NCBI GenBank assembly: GCA_029953675.1
Contig: JAMWBK010000007.1
Location: 1,240,001 to 1,304,000, forward strand
DNA length: 64,000 nucleotides
Direction: 5' to 3'
DNA from: Rhodosorus marinus
Lineage: Eukaryota > Rhodophyta > Stylonematophyceae > Stylonematales > Stylonemataceae
A program made the position numbers and the translations under genes. How positions within the stretch are numbered: the first letter of the stretch is position 1; each line of letters starts with the position of its first letter. A model generated the notes under the pieces. It was given only the letters and a program-made list of their open reading frames with translations, was not told where the DNA came from and did no database searches. Below are positions 9,515-21,217 of the stretch, one piece after another.

Positions 9515-11909
9515 TTAGCTTGTCAGCGGGAGTGCCTTGAGATTTCTGATTACTAGATAGGGCGCTCTGTAGATGTACGCCTCTGACACCCACGGTATAT
9601 AGAACGATCGGAACGGCTGATTGGAGCGTTCCACGGAGACGAACTCTTCTCGAAACAGGATCATTCGATCTTCCACCTGTTGCAAACCACGCTTTTTAGC
9701 AGCTAATTTGCAACTTGCTTTGTATGCGCGGTGCCTACCGGTATCGGATTCTCTCTGGGATTGTCATCCGGAAGTTGCAAGTCAATAAAATAATGACAGT
9801 TCAAATGTGGATTTTCCAAGTATTGTGTGGGGTCTTCCTTGTTAAACATGTTCATGCCCTCCGGTTCTGCTTTCGTACCATTCTCGTCCTCCTTAAAGTA
9901 CTTCGGTAAGAGTCCAGAATGCGTAGATCTGGTAAAGCGTAGTCGAAACCGTCGACCGGGAAGAAAAAAACTTGTTGGAAACCGATACCACTCCTTTCCA
10001 ATGCACAAGTTCAACTCCACTTCGCCTTCATTAAGCGTGAGACAGTTGTCAGCAACAGTTAACCACGTTGTTTGTGGTTTTTTGCATGCTCACCATCTGC
10101 AAAATTACTTGGGGAAGCTCTAGGACCGATTCCGCCTTGAAGCTCGTGCCGGCTCAAAGACTGGAACAGCTTGAAAGGTGCGTTGAAGTAGTCGACAACT
10201 GCATACGTTCTTGATATACTGAGCGCGACGAAGACGACTACCGCAGCGAAACTCATCGCAAAATATGCATACGTCCAATGCTCTTGGGGCGGTCAAGAAG
10301 CAATTCAAAAAAATGCATGATGCCGGTGAGGAAGCAGAACACAATCTCGCTGACAACCCTCGGGCACCTACCAGATCTCTTTCTCCGAGCGATGGTCGTC
10401 ATTGCAGCTGGGACCTCATCGGCTCTATCGCTGGATGAGGTGCTCTGCTCTTTTGCGGCCGGTTCCGGCGTATCTACTATGTCAATACCGCAAGCGTACC
10501 GCAGAGTGTCGTTTAGAGACACCGCGGCAGTCAGGAGAAGAAAAGGATATATGGGAGCCAGGAAGCGTTCCTCTTTGTGGGGAACGCTGCAGAAAATCGC
10601 CAGCCAGATCCAACAGGGTGAGAGGAAGATCACCCTGCTAAACGCCTGGGGCAAGCTCCATATCTGCTCGAAAAGGAAAGAAGAGTAGAACACTGCGATC
10701 TGAGCCGGAGAGAATATTCTCTCCCTTTTTTTTGTTGTGGGATCTCAGAACCTTTAGTCCAAGTGACTGTAGAAGCCAAAGCGCCGGGCTCAAGCATGCG
10801 AACGCAGACGCCACGTTGAAATTCAGTACTAGGTTGAGTGCATAATAGGTCCAGTCCTCCACTCCGAAGATTTCACTTCCGGCACCTTTCACTGGGAACA
10901 CGTTGTACATGATCTGGTTCAGAGTAGATAACGTAGGCTTTCCATAGTAGTACGTGTCAAAGGCACCAATGATGAGCAATAGTAGACACCCAAAGGGGAT
11001 CCCAGCAGCAAGGAAAAATGTGATTCCCTTGCGATATACTACGTGAGCAGCCATTGGAATTCCAATCACAACAGTATAGGGCCACCCCAAGAGAGAAGCT
11101 AGAGCAAGGAGACCAATGGCTCGTCTGTATTCCCCAACCATCCACGATGCGGCAAACGCTGAGAAACATATCATCGAGAACGAGCTAGGAAGTAGCTCTA
11201 CAGAGGCGCGGAAAGTCCCGGGCGCAGCAACCAAGAAAACGAGAAGCAACCTTGCCGGCGCTTTCCCGAATCGCCAGATTGTGGAGTCGTAAAGGTACAG
11301 ATCGGCGGCAGTTGACATCACCGCGAGGAAGATCCTCACCGCGAAAAATGACAACACTCGTGCATCGTAGTCCAGTGGAACAGAAGACCTTGCGATAAGA
11401 CTTGAAATACCAAAGAAGGGAGCAAGAAATGCATACGACCGAAGTCCGAACTTTGGGCTATATTCCCAGGCTTCAAACCCGTACCCATAAACCAGATAGT
11501 GAAGTGGTTCCCAATAATTGTATGTCTCATCGCAGTCAGCGATACCTAGCGAAAGGTCGCACATTGTAGCACGCTGTCAGCTGACCCTGAGTTGAAAGTT
11601 GTTCTTACGCAAGCAAGACGAATTGCTTTGAGACTAGACCTCACCGGAGAGGATAGCAGCGGCGATCCTGGTAAACAAGACGACGAAGGCGGCCGTAACA
11701 ATATTTGGCGTCCATCCTTCAAGCTTGTTATATCTGGAAAACAGTACAAGCGCAGCTCGCTTGACTTTGCTTCCCTTTCTTGGAGCTCCAGCAGCTGGTT
11801 CCGTCCGCGGCCCACGACTGACTTCGTTCCCAGGTGTGCCTGCCGGTTCTCGACTATCAGGACCACGCGTTCTCCGCCTCCTCAAGCTCGAATTAGAGGC
11901 TCTTTGCAT
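9515..11909 (-). CDS. ALG9: ALG9 alpha-1,2-mannosyltransferase
   Basis: Six exons (11909-11645, 11545-10752, 10663-10372, 10237-10094, 10025-9739, 9676-9515) join in frame to 647 aa; introns are 99, 88, 134, 68 and 62 nt. Signatures of the GT22 family are clear. DCDETYNYWEPLHYL provides the first luminal catalytic motif, WEYSPKFGLRSYAF follows, and PHKEERFLAPIYP is the conserved HKEERF motif. The C-terminal KEWYRFPTSFFLP and QPFRSFYIP match ALG9 rather than ALG12 or PIGB. The enzyme sits in the ER membrane and adds alpha-1,2-mannoses to the dolichol-linked oligosaccharide during N-glycan assembly. About 8-10 hydrophobic segments are visible. The start ATG at 11909 opens a basic, low-complexity N terminus of about 50 residues. 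A Ser/Asp-rich insertion in exon 3 follows the HKEERF segment. STT3, which uses the product of this pathway, lies 6 kb away. Confidence 0.93.
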
Positions 11910-12407
11910 TGCTGGAGAAACCAACCACCCTCTTCAGAAGATGCTGTTCCGCATGTGTTTACCATCAATCTCTCCCCGTTGATGATCTCAGCGTTCTGAA
12001 ACTTGGGACACTTTTATGCTGGAACGGGGGTGTCAGCGGTTTGTCAGCGGTTCGGTCCCTGTACAAGGAGTACGCACCACAAGCTGCTCATCAACAATTT
12101 TCTTCAAGCTGCGGCGATCGGATATGTTACTACAGGGCACTACCGCTTTTTTTCTGCGGCCGTGAGGTCTTCGAGCATCGGGCATCTCGAGTGAAACAAG
12201 TAGTGATAAACGTAGTTTCTTTTGTTGAAAACAAACTCTGGCGCTAGTTCCGCGTGCCCAGTAAGCTAGAGAACGGCCGTGCGGGTATTTCTAAGTGCGA
12301 AAGTGCCATTACTCAAAACAAAGGTGTTGACCTATACACATCGCTGACCATCAATTTTCGTATACCCATAAACCTTCACGGAAAATCCTAGTCACTCTCA
12401 ATCTGTT
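11910..12407. other. Intergenic upstream of ALG9
   Basis: Presumed ALG9 promoter. Open frames on the plus strand are not protein-like. Nothing else recognised before the palindrome at 12408. Confidence 0.4.
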
Positions 12408-12456
12408 AGGTGGATGTCGGCACATTGCACTAAGTGCAATGTGCCGACATCCACCT
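12408..12456. repeat. Perfect 49-bp palindrome
   Basis: Two 24-bp arms (12408-12431 and 12433-12456) are perfect reverse complements around a single A at 12432. It would form a long hairpin or cruciform. No mobile-element sequence is seen next to it. Confidence 0.95.
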
Positions 12457-12505
12457 ATTGCGTCATCTAGCCTAAAGCTCGATTGCGTCATCTAGCCTAA
12501 AGCTC
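12457..12505. repeat. 25-bp direct duplication abutting the palindrome
   Basis: The sequence ATTGCGTCATCTAGCCTAAA followed by GCTC occurs at 12457-12480 and again at 12482-12505, one base apart. It starts at the base where the palindrome ends, so both were probably made in one event. The rest up to 12837 shows no gene. Confidence 0.9.
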
Positions 12506-12837
12506 TTGCCTTGGATCCTCAATCTCCGTCACTTGGCCTTGCAAATATCCGAGGCGCACAGACCACTCAGATAAGAAAGTTTAAGGGAGAAAACACCTCA
12601 ATGAGATCACGTCCGCCGCAGGCCCTCGAAAACCTCCCTGCGTTCAAACTCTCTGAGGTATTCAAACTCTCTGATCTACATTTTTGGGCAGGCTGCTTTC
12701 AACCACATGCTTGCCACGCCGACTTTGCAGATTTGTCTATATACATTAAGTCCGCACGTTTCAAGCGATGTTCTGGTTAAGCTTCTCCTGATTGACCGCG
12801 CAGGACCTCGAACCGTGATTCCTCCCGGAAAATAGGC

Positions 12838-14823
12838 TTAATCTCGTTCTTGTTGGCGGTACCTGCCTTTATCTCTGCGGCGGTCCTCAGATTCGCGACG
12901 TCTATCCTGTTGGTGCTGTCTCACTCGCTCGTCCCGCGTCGCATCTCCGTGGTTGTAGCTGTCACCCCCATATCCACGAGGGCGGTCTCGTTCTCTTCGA
13001 TTGTCGCGTCCACCGTATCTCTCGCCTCTACGTTCAAGATCATGTCCTCCTCTGCCTCTGTTTGGACTTCGCTCTCTTTTTGCATATTCATACCTTCCTC
13101 GCTTTCGATCAGCAGCCAGCCGAGATGCTTGTTTGTGCAGTACTGGTGTTTCGAACACAAAATCGTGTGTGTTGCCCCGCGAACCTGTTTTCAAAGGTGA
13201 AATGTGTAATGTGGTTAGAACAACAACCTGGGCGATGAAGGGTTTAGCAGTTGGATGCTTACGCGGTTGACTACGACCCATTCCCGACTTTCTTTCCTCA
13301 AAATCGTAGTCTTGTTTTGACATTTTCACACGTTTTCCTCGTCTAACATTGTTCCAGAGCTTAGACACGCTTTGGGAGAAGTCGACCTGGGAGGTCAACG
13401 AAAGTCACAAAGTGAGATGCCAACTTTCAGTCATGCCTCGAAAACCAGTGGGTCACCAATCACCTTTATCCTTCTATCGTCAACAAGCGTATTGTCCATC
13501 TTGAAATAAGCTCTTTCACAGCTCTTCACATCCTCAAACTCTATGAACCCGTAACAGAGCGAGTCTCCCGTGCTCTTGTCTCTTATTATATCGACCTTTG
13601 TATAGGAATCGAAGAGGCTTTCAGTACATTTAGTACCTTTGTCCTGTCAGCCCAACTCAGGCCTACCTTGCACTCTCCGAAACGTGAGAAAATAATTTCC
13701 AGGTCCTCCGCTTGTGTGACTGGATTCAACCTTGCAACGAAAATAACCTGGGAAGAACAAAATAGAGCCTTTATACGCCTTTTTCAAGTCCGTGCTCTCT
13801 CCACAACCGAATTCGGGTGCCTTACGTTCTCAGGAGGTTTCATGTCGGCGCTCTTGATATCGCCAATGATTTCGAGTACTTCCGCTCGAGACCTAGCCTC
13901 CTTTGCCTTCCGCTCTTCTTCGAGCTGTGCAAGTCTTTCCTCGTCGTAGGCTTCGTCAACAACTTCATCTTCAGCTGGAGAGTCAAGCAGACGAGCAACT
14001 GGGTTGAGAACAAATCATGCAATTCGGAAAGCCTCGGTGCAATCGCATCGAGGAGCTCGCGCACAGTTAAGGTATAGGACCTACCTATGCGTGACGGGTC
14101 ATCAGCGATTTCAGGCAAAGGCGAAGATGGCGGAACCTCCGGCATTCCCTGCGCAAAGGAGAAGAAGAATAGATGAACTCAAGAAACAGGTCCGTGCATC
14201 AATGTACGGAGAACGATTCTGTAAACAGGCTCATACGCTAGGATCTGGAAAGGGGTCGTGTAGAATGTAGGTATGTCGGATGCGGATAATCTGGTAGGGT
14301 CTCTTCTGCTCGTCAGTAAAGGCGCTGTCTATGGCAGTGACCGTATCCATTCCCTCTGCGACCAACGCGAAAATTGTATGCTTTTCGTCTAAGGAATCCA
14401 TGTCGTAGCCAGTTGTAATAAAAAATTGGCTACCGTTCTTGTTCTCTCCGCTATTCGCCATAGATACGATGCCAGGACGCGTGTGCCGAAGATGAGGAGA
14501 TATTTCATCGTCGAATAGGTTTGCTTGACGACCGTAGCTCATGCCGTAGACACTTCTTCCGCCTTTTCCTTCGTTGCTTGGATCTCCAGTCTGAATGATG
14601 AAACCCTGAGACAAATGGGACATGCAACAAGACTTGTCAGGGAGTTTTCAATCGCTTATACACTGTGCAGTAGAATGCATACCTTGTCCACATAGAAAAA
14701 CTCACAATTGTTGTAGTACTTGATCTTGCAGAGTTTCAGAAAGTTCTTACACGCTAAAGGAGCCTCCTCAAGAAAAAGATCGAAGACAATGTCGCCGAGT
14801 GAAGTTTCCATTAAAACACTCAT
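12838..14823 (-). CDS. PPIL4: PPIL4 / CYP59-type cyclophilin with RRM
   Basis: Eight exons (14823-14683, 14605-14237, 14148-14085, 13998-13826, 13747-13667, 13595-13464, 13386-13263, 13184-12838) join in frame to 476 aa. Introns are 71-88 nt. Residues 1-170 form a cyclophilin domain that begins [17 protein letters not shown] and contains [10 protein letters not shown] and GSQFFITTG. The linker ends SADMKPPEN, a phrase typical of PPIL4. The RRM follows at about 228-300 with [20 protein letters not shown] and [10 protein letters not shown]. The tail is rich in Arg, Asp, Gly and Tyr. Family members associate with the spliceosome or RNA polymerase II and have peptidyl-prolyl isomerase folds; catalytic activity here was not judged. 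The human protein has a similar length. Intron 7 (13185-13262) is 78 nt and stop-free in frame, so unspliced mRNA would add 26 residues. Confidence 0.93.
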
Positions 14824-15051
14824 TGCTCCACCGGAGCTCCGCGCGATTGACGAGCGCCAATTAGAGTAATCACCGCTGGGATTGGTATGCCAAATTTGCG
14901 TCCAGTTATCCCCGATCCATACACTCGTATATTGCTATGAGCAATTTAGTGCCTCAGTCTCACAATATCTCGCGTTTTACGGCGCAGCGAGTCAACCCGT
15001 TTCAGTCCCAACGGATATTCAGGACATTCCTTGATTCCCGATTGGCACCAC

Positions 15052-15502
15052 ATGAAGAGAAACAGGGCGGATGCTTTTGTCACCTACTTCGCCCTTAACC
15101 TTCACCCTGGAGACTGGATTGTTGACGGGGCCGATCTACCACAATGCTCGAGATGCAACCGAGATGAGGACACCGTCTTATTCGTAAGACCAAACGATCT
15201 TATGAATCAGCCCCTTCCGCGCAAAGGACAGAATCGCTGTCAAGTACGGCCATCACGACCATCAGCCTTGTAGGGAAGCTTAGTCTAAAAGACTAGAGTG
15301 CAGTAGTGGAGAATCCGACGTCTGGCGAGGCAAGAAGGGCAGGCTGGAGAGAACTGCGAGCTTGCTCGTTCGTTCTGATACAAATGCAATTGAATCGGAG
15401 AGGGAGGCTTCGCTAGAAAAGAAAATGTCTCGGCTTCCGGAGGTCTCGGAAGACGAAAACCACCTCCCTTATTACCTGAAATGTTGCTTCTTCCACATGT
15501 GA
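15052..15502 (+). CDS. Two-exon gene of unknown function
   Basis: Exons 15052-15243 and 15284-15502 across a 40-nt intron (GTACGG...CTTAG) give about 136 aa. The first exon encodes VTYFALNLHPGDWIVDG and a CSRC pair, the second a Lys/Arg/Glu-rich stretch (GKKGRLERTASLLVRS) ending CCFFHM. Frame is kept across the junction and the second frame stays open for 73 codons. It is divergent from PPIL4 with about 230 bp between starts. The true start could lie further upstream, since the frame is open before 15052. I do not recognise it. The intron is shorter than its neighbours, so the model may be wrong. Confidence 0.4.
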
Positions 15503-15978
15503 TAGAGGAAAAGACGGCAGAGCGTTTCCCCAGGCGTGCTCCATTGTCCATAGTCGATTGTATGGAACGGACATGGTTTCGATCGGTTTCCCTGTGAGGT
15601 TGATTCAATGTTAGGACAGTTTGGGATGTTGGAACCAGGAGTTAGATTTTTGAGAATCGGTAGGGAACACCATCCCTGCAGCCGCACAAAACTTTTGAAG
15701 CAGGGTGGTTACAACTGCTGCCATTCCGTCAGTGCAGACACCCTTGCTTTCTAATGCTCGCGATGGGCGTCAATTAGTTTGAAGCGTCAGTACCGGACCT
15801 GACCCGTGCCGCCCTTTCGAATATCCTCAGCATCTTCTTGGGAGTGCGTTTGAAGCAATACAACTAGCGAAACCAGAAAAGGCCCAGGGCTTGAACAAGG
15901 CCTGTCTTGTTGGGCACGCGCCAATACTTGGAAAAAAAACAGAAAGGACTCGGGTTTCATAAACAACTTAGTTCAACT
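15503..15978. other. Intergenic, nothing recognised
   Basis: Between two convergent gene ends. No gene, repeat or RNA seen. Confidence 0.4.
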
Positions 15979-16305
15979 TTACTGCATCTTGCCCTTGACG
16001 TCCTTATCAGGCACATCAAATTTTTGCGGTGTTTGAATGTTAAACAGAGCGCTAAATCCAACTAAAAATATTAGGAGGAGTAGCGCTCCTGCGAGCAGAG
16101 CAGTTAGACCTCCAGCGGCGATCGGCGGTGGTCTCATAGGATTATCATCTGCAGCGCTTTCTCCGGCGGAAGCTTCATCTACGGGTTCTTCCTTTCCTAG
16201 ATCGGTATCCAGATAACCAGATTCCCCATAGTCCACGGCTGCATCTTGGCCAATCGCCAAGGCGCCAAGGCAAAGAACCACCCCTAACACCAGCCAAGAC
16301 CTCAT
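15979..16305 (-). CDS. Signal-peptide, single-pass membrane protein (possible V-ATPase accessory type)
   Basis: A single exon of 108 aa starts at the ATG at 16305. Residues 1-20 (MRSWLVLGVVLCLGALAIGQ) are a signal peptide. An acidic luminal stretch of about 45 residues follows, then one membrane helix (GLTALLAGALLLLIFLVGFSA) and a short cytosolic tail with IQTPQKFD. The helix plus an [IL]xTPxxF[DE]-like tail recalls the C terminus of Ac45/VOA1-type V-ATPase accessory subunits, but the large luminal domain of those proteins is missing. The type I membrane topology is seen directly. The V-ATPase link is a guess from a short motif. Confidence 0.6.
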   Translation of the reverse strand: MRSWLVLGVVLCLGALAIGQDAAVDYGESGYLDTDLGKEEPVDEASAGESAADDNPMRPPPIAAGGLTALLAGALLLLIFLVGFSALFNIQTPQKFDVPDKDVKGKMQ

Positions 16306-17519
16306 CCTTTACTCCAATCCGCTTTTTTCACCTCAAGCGCTATGCAAAACTATACAAGCCAGCCGATTGTCTAGAATAAGTTCACAACGCCTTCCCCATC
16401 TCCTCATCCGTCCTATGCTAGTGCCTATCACACAACCCGACAGCACGGAAGCCGTTAATGATCAATCAACCGTGTCCAATCGCACGTTGACCCAGCTGTA
16501 CTGTTGCAGAGATTAAGGTTTGCAGAGGGATTGCTTGGAATAATTCTAGTTGTTCCCTTCGTAGTGAAGGAAGCGATCGGGGAAAAATAGTCGAGCATAA
16601 TCTCCGTGAAGCCGACAAAGCGACCTACAGGTTGAAAGAGCCTCACAGATCTGAGAACGGAAGGTCCAAATGCTTAGGATGTGAGAACTAGGACTAGTGC
16701 GAGAACGTGTGTGTAGGGCGTTGCGTAGTGGCGATTCTTCTAGAGATTACCCTCATTGCGTGTTCTTCCCCGACTTGATCTCGGGGTTTGGGCATCCATG
16801 GCTCGAATGGGGCCTATTCCAGACCTCGTTTCTACCGTATGTCCGTCAGCACTATTCACTCCGTTGTGAACAAGAGCAGAAGGAACCTACCGCACTCGTC
16901 TAGGGTTCCTCTGGATGGAGGAGGTGAAGGGAGAAACGCTTGGGAGCCAGCTGAGTACACTCTCCTAGCTCATGATACATGTCCAATCCACCAAAAGTTC
17001 GGCCATCAGATTCACGAGTGAGTCCGCATGGCGGGTTTCAATGCTAAGTGCCTGATTTAGCAGACTGTGGAAGTTTATCCTAGTTTCACGCACCAAGCAC
17101 CCCGATCAGCAGTGACAGGTCTGGCGGTTAATGGTTGTACAGTGAGTCTTTACAGTGTCAAGAACAAGAGCGATATCAAATATTGACTGAAGCGTCCTAC
17201 CTTGATGCGGTGTTAGTTTCCGCGAAAAGCTTTGATTTTGTTTTGCCGTTGTTTGAATTGGTGCGAAGATAATTGACACAGATCCAACTGAGCATTTCCC
17301 TCACCCGTTTCGAACTGCTCAGGCGCAAAGTCGGCCCCCCTCAACGAATTTTGACTTAGGAAGTTCCCGTAGATTTGGTTCAAGTCTTGATCTAAAACTT
17401 GTTATTTGGGTCAGAGGGTGACTACTATTAGTATTCTCTGAATAGTACAAGCACACCGGTAGTTTTCGTGGTTCCCAGATGCGCGCAAGGCGTTGGTGGG
17501 GGGGAACCGCGTGAGACAA
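16306..17519. other. Intergenic, no gene supported
   Basis: Short open frames on both strands (for example 16455-16646 minus, 16788-17021 plus) have no family signature and no convincing splice sites. No repeats or RNA genes seen. Confidence 0.4.
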
Positions 17520-17810
17520 CTACTCGATCTCGAACCGTGGATTGGCTTCTTGAGCACAACTAGCCTTAGAGCTAAAAGGCTTTGGAAAGAGTCCTGTTCC
17601 CAGATGATCGTTTGTCAGTTGCTCATCGAGATATTCCGGTTCCTCGCAAGCAATTCCGCGAGTTGAATGAATACTTTCCGCAGGGCTTTTGTCTATAAGA
17701 AACTCAATGGTCTGACCCACAGCAACCCCACTGCCTCGAAAATCGCCGCAAGGTGTTTGCAGTAATTCTTGATCCGTGATCATCATACGCCAGGGTTCTT
17801 CTAGGGACAT
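17520..17810 (-). CDS. Small hypothetical protein
   Basis: An intact 96-codon frame starts at an ATG at 17810 with an in-frame stop just upstream. The product is acidic and hydrophilic, with CGDFRGSGVAVGQTIEFLID near the N terminus and no membrane segment. It lies about 300 bp from STT3 and is transcribed away from it. No homologue recognised; could be fortuitous. Confidence 0.33.
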   Translation of the reverse strand: MSLEEPWRMMITDQELLQTPCGDFRGSGVAVGQTIEFLIDKSPAESIHSTRGIACEEPEYLDEQLTNDHLGTGLFPKPFSSKASCAQEANPRFEIE

Positions 17811-18103
17811 ACACTGCTAGGCCCGCCTCTAGTCTAGTCCCGTCCAACAAGTGGTGTTGGAAATCATTGTGGCAGGCGCTAGTTTGAGATCCTCCAATAT
17901 GAGGAGTACCCGATTGCCCCGTGAGCGGACAATCCCTGACGAGCGCTACTAGGCTTGATGGAACACGTATTGTCTCGCATATCATTATTTTGACGCGTTG
18001 GGGAAGGGGGGGGGGGACGGTTGCACCTGTTGTAGACTGGACGTTCGAGTAATGGTGAGGTTGAACTTCTTGCGAATTTCGTTTACTCTTTAGACGTAAC
18101 CAG

Positions 18104-20375
18104 ATGCAGATCTCCATTGGATCGCTTCGCCAGCAGGAGGCGCTCCTCCGCTATGGGATCATAGCTTTGACGTGGGTGCTTGGCTTTTGCACTAGGATGT
18201 ATTCCGTAATTCGGTATGAGAGTATTATCCACGAGTTCGATCCGTGGTTTAATTTCAGGTCTACGAAGCTGCTTGTGGACGAGGGTACTTACGAATTTTG
18301 GAACTGGTTCGACGATCGCTCATGGTATCCGTTAGGCCGTGTCGTAGGTGGAACTGTGTATCCGGGAATCATGTACACTGCTGCGGCTATGCACTCATTG
18401 TTTCATTTTGTCGGGTTTAAAATGAGCATTAAGGATGTTTGCGTAATGACAGCGCCTATATGGTCCGGCCTAACTGCGGTCTCTGCGTTTCTGTTGACGT
18501 CGGAGATTTCCGATGCGGGCGCTGGACTGATTGCGGCTGTTTCCATAGCACTCATTCCAGGTTATATGCAGAGATCTGTCGCAGGATCGTACGATAATGA
18601 GGCGATCGCGATCACTCTGCTCATACTCTGCTTTTGGGTGTTTCTCCGATCTGTGAGTACGGGGTCAATCCTATGGGCAGCCCTAGCTTCGCTGAGCTAT
18701 CTGTACATGGTTTCATCATGGGGTGGGTATATATTCATCACGAATATTATACCCATCTACGTCCTGGTAATGTTGCTCGCAGGGCGCTATTCGCATAGGC
18801 TCTACGTCGCATACTGTGGGTGGTACGTCCTGGGGACCGTTCTGTCGATGCAGATTCGCTTTGTTGGCTTCAACGCGATTCAATCATCCGAGCACATGGG
18901 TGCTATGGGTGTTTTTGGCCTGCTTAATCTCTACGTTTTTGTTCGCTGGATCCGTTCGTTTGTCTCCGAGAGTACTTTTCGCGGCCTGAGTCAGCTAGTC
19001 GTTGTTCTTGCGATTAGCATATTTCTCCTGGCAGGATTCGTTGGTGTTGCGTCAGGATTCATCGGACCTTGGACTGGACGATTTTATACGCTTCTTGACC
19101 CGACATACGCTTCGAAGCACATCCCGATCATAGCTTCAGTCGCAGAGCATCAGCCCACCACCTGGTCTTCGTATTTTATGGACTTGCACTTGTTTGTGTT
19201 CCTCATGCCGGTGGGCCTGTATGTCGTCTTCAACAACATCACGGATCAAAACATCTTTATCATCGTCTATGGGACTGCTGCAGTGTATTTCTCCGGAGTT
19301 ATGGTTCGTTTGATGCTCGTGCTGGCGCCTGCGGCTGTTATTCTGGGGTCAGTGGGGCTTTCCGACTTTTTGAAAACGTTCATGGCGGTGATCAAGACTC
19401 GAGTGATCGATATGGATCCACTCGCGGCTGAGCAACCGGCGGCCGGGTCATCCTCACAAAAGAGGAAAGGCAAGCAGAAAATTGGAAGCGCTTCAACCAA
19501 GAGGAGATTGAGAAAGGAGGTGGCGATCGGTGTTATTGGGTTTGTCTTTTATATGCTTAGCATGTATGTGAGGCACTCGGTATGGGTAACCAGCGAAGCA
19601 TACAGCAGTCCGTCAGTTGTCCTCTCCACTAAGGGCCCAGATGGAAACCGAGTTTTCTTCGACGATTTTCGTGAGGTACGTAATGCTTACTATCCAAGGA
19701 ATTTTTTCAGATTATTAGAGCAGTTAATGGCGTTGTATTTCCATATGGCCTTCCTTGGGCACTGTGCTGACCAGCTCGTTGCGGAAACCGTAGGCGTATT
19801 ACTGGCTTCGTCAAAACACGGACGAAGATTCTAAGGTTATGTCCTGGTGGGACTATGGGTATCAACTGGCTGGGATGGCTAATCGAACAACGATTGCTGA
19901 TAACAATACGTGGAACAATACACATATAGCCACGGTTGGACGTCTGCTAAGTGCCCCGGAGGACTTGGCTTACAAAATATGTAAAAAGCTTGACGTGAAC
20001 TATGTCCTCGTGGTTTTCGGTGGCCTTCTCGCGTTTCCGTCTGACGACGTGAACAAGTTTCTTTGGCCAGTTCGGATTACAAGCTCAGTCGATCCCACTG
20101 TGGTGGAGAGCGACTATTTGACAGCTGATGGGGCGTACAGCGTAGGTCCGGACATAGGCCCCGCGTTGAAACAGTCAATGGTATACAAACTCGCCTATTA
20201 CCGGTTTGCTGAGTTGAAAGTCCTACCTGGTAAGGTTGGCTTTGATCGTGCTAGGAATGTGGAAATTGGACACCCCGATGTATCACTGAAGTACTTTGAA
20301 GAGGCGTTCACATCTGAGAACTGGCTAGTTCGCATATATAAGGTCAAACAGCCCGACGCATATGGCTGGAAATAG
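18104..20375 (+). CDS. STT3: STT3, catalytic subunit of oligosaccharyltransferase
   Basis: Exons 18104-19675 and 19794-20375 across a 118-nt intron give 717 aa, close to yeast Stt3. It transfers the dolichol-linked oligosaccharide to Asn in N-x-S/T sequons at the ER lumen. Visible motifs are EFDPWFNFR (first acidic motif, about residue 47), SSEHMGAMG, SVAEHQPTTW (the SVSE-type loop, here with Ala), WWDYGYQ (about residue 541) and DNNTWNNTHIATVG. There are 11-13 hydrophobic segments, then a soluble C-terminal domain. A basic loop of about 25 residues (near 445-470, KRKGKQKIG) precedes the last membrane helix. The intron follows FFDDFRE and the next exon resumes AYYWLRQNT, as in orthologues. 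All catalytic motifs look intact. Confidence 0.96.
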
Positions 20376-20689
20376 GTTCACATTCCTTGAACTGTTTGCT
20401 CGGGGGGGCGAGACTGGTCAAGCATAGTTGGTCGGAGACGTAGGAATTCTAAGGAAACCATTGGGTTCGAACATCTTCTGCTTGTATTACGTCGAAAAGT
20501 TGCCTCTTCGAATAGCGCTGATGCTGGTTTTATGCTATAATCGGGCCTCTAGGGCAAGGCCCAGAATGATATCATGAAGCATTTGATTACTTAATGTTTA
20601 CGGCAACGACGCTTACTACTTGTAGACTGCTAATCCCTGGGAAGCTGGGATGCGAGAAACCTTGACCTTCAGGCTGTAAGCAAGCATCT
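20376..20689. other. Convergent intergenic spacer
   Basis: Between the STT3 stop and the next gene on the opposite strand. No gene or repeat seen; it should carry both 3' UTRs. Confidence 0.4.
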
Positions 20690-21217
20690 TCAAATCCCAT
20701 AAAAGCCAAGCGAGTGGTTGGATATCATTTGTCCTAGTTCGTAATACACACCGAACGCGAGGAGCACGGGCACTCCAACAATCACGGTGAACAACAAGTA
20801 CGTCAGGGGGGTGAAGTCGTCATTTTCCCCTTTTAGGAACCTGTACGAAGTAACGCTTTGCAGGTCTCTCAAGGAGTCCTTCAAATCCCGGAGATCCTCT
20901 TCGGATTCCTTTTCCAAGTCTCTCAGCAGTTGCGCCTGAGCCTTTCGCTTGGAGTTTTCTGCCTCGTACGCATACCATCGGTCGAACCTATCAAGGGGGT
21001 TGTCCGCGCCTTCAGAGTTCAAAATTTCGTACAAGTGCCTCTCCTCGTCTAGGACTTTCCACTCTATGGAAACGCTATCCTCTCTGTCCAACTTCTCGCC
21101 TTCTTCCTTCACATCTTTCATCAGGCAGACCCATCCTCTTTGCCTCCTGCTAGTAACCCGTTCCTTCCAACCACAGATACCCGCTTGACACCCAGCGGTA
21201 ACAAAACCTAGACGCAT
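20690..21217 (-). CDS. Coiled-coil, single-pass membrane protein; 5' exons uncertain
   Basis: An open frame of 175 codons from the ATG at 21217. From about residue 33 (MKDVKEEGEKL) it is strongly charged with a long helix (NSKRKAQAQLLRDLEKESEE, then DLRDLKDSLRDLQ). One membrane segment near the C terminus (PLTYLLFTVIVGVPVLLAFG) is followed by a short tail ending GFYGI. The first 30 residues may be intronic: the overlapping frame upstream (about 21239-21355, GMKAYLGERISLGGEGDGVG) and an exon-like piece near 21470-21540 ending at a GTAAAC donor suggest a longer, multi-exon gene reaching about 21547. I do not recognise the family. Confidence 0.5.
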   Translation of the reverse strand: MRLGFVTAGCQAGICGWKERVTSRRQRGWVCLMKDVKEEGEKLDREDSVSIEWKVLDEERHLYEILNSEGADNPLDRFDRWYAYEAENSKRKAQAQLLRDLEKESEEDLRDLKDSLRDLQSVTSYRFLKGENDDFTPLTYLLFTVIVGVPVLLAFGVYYELGQMISNHSLGFYGI

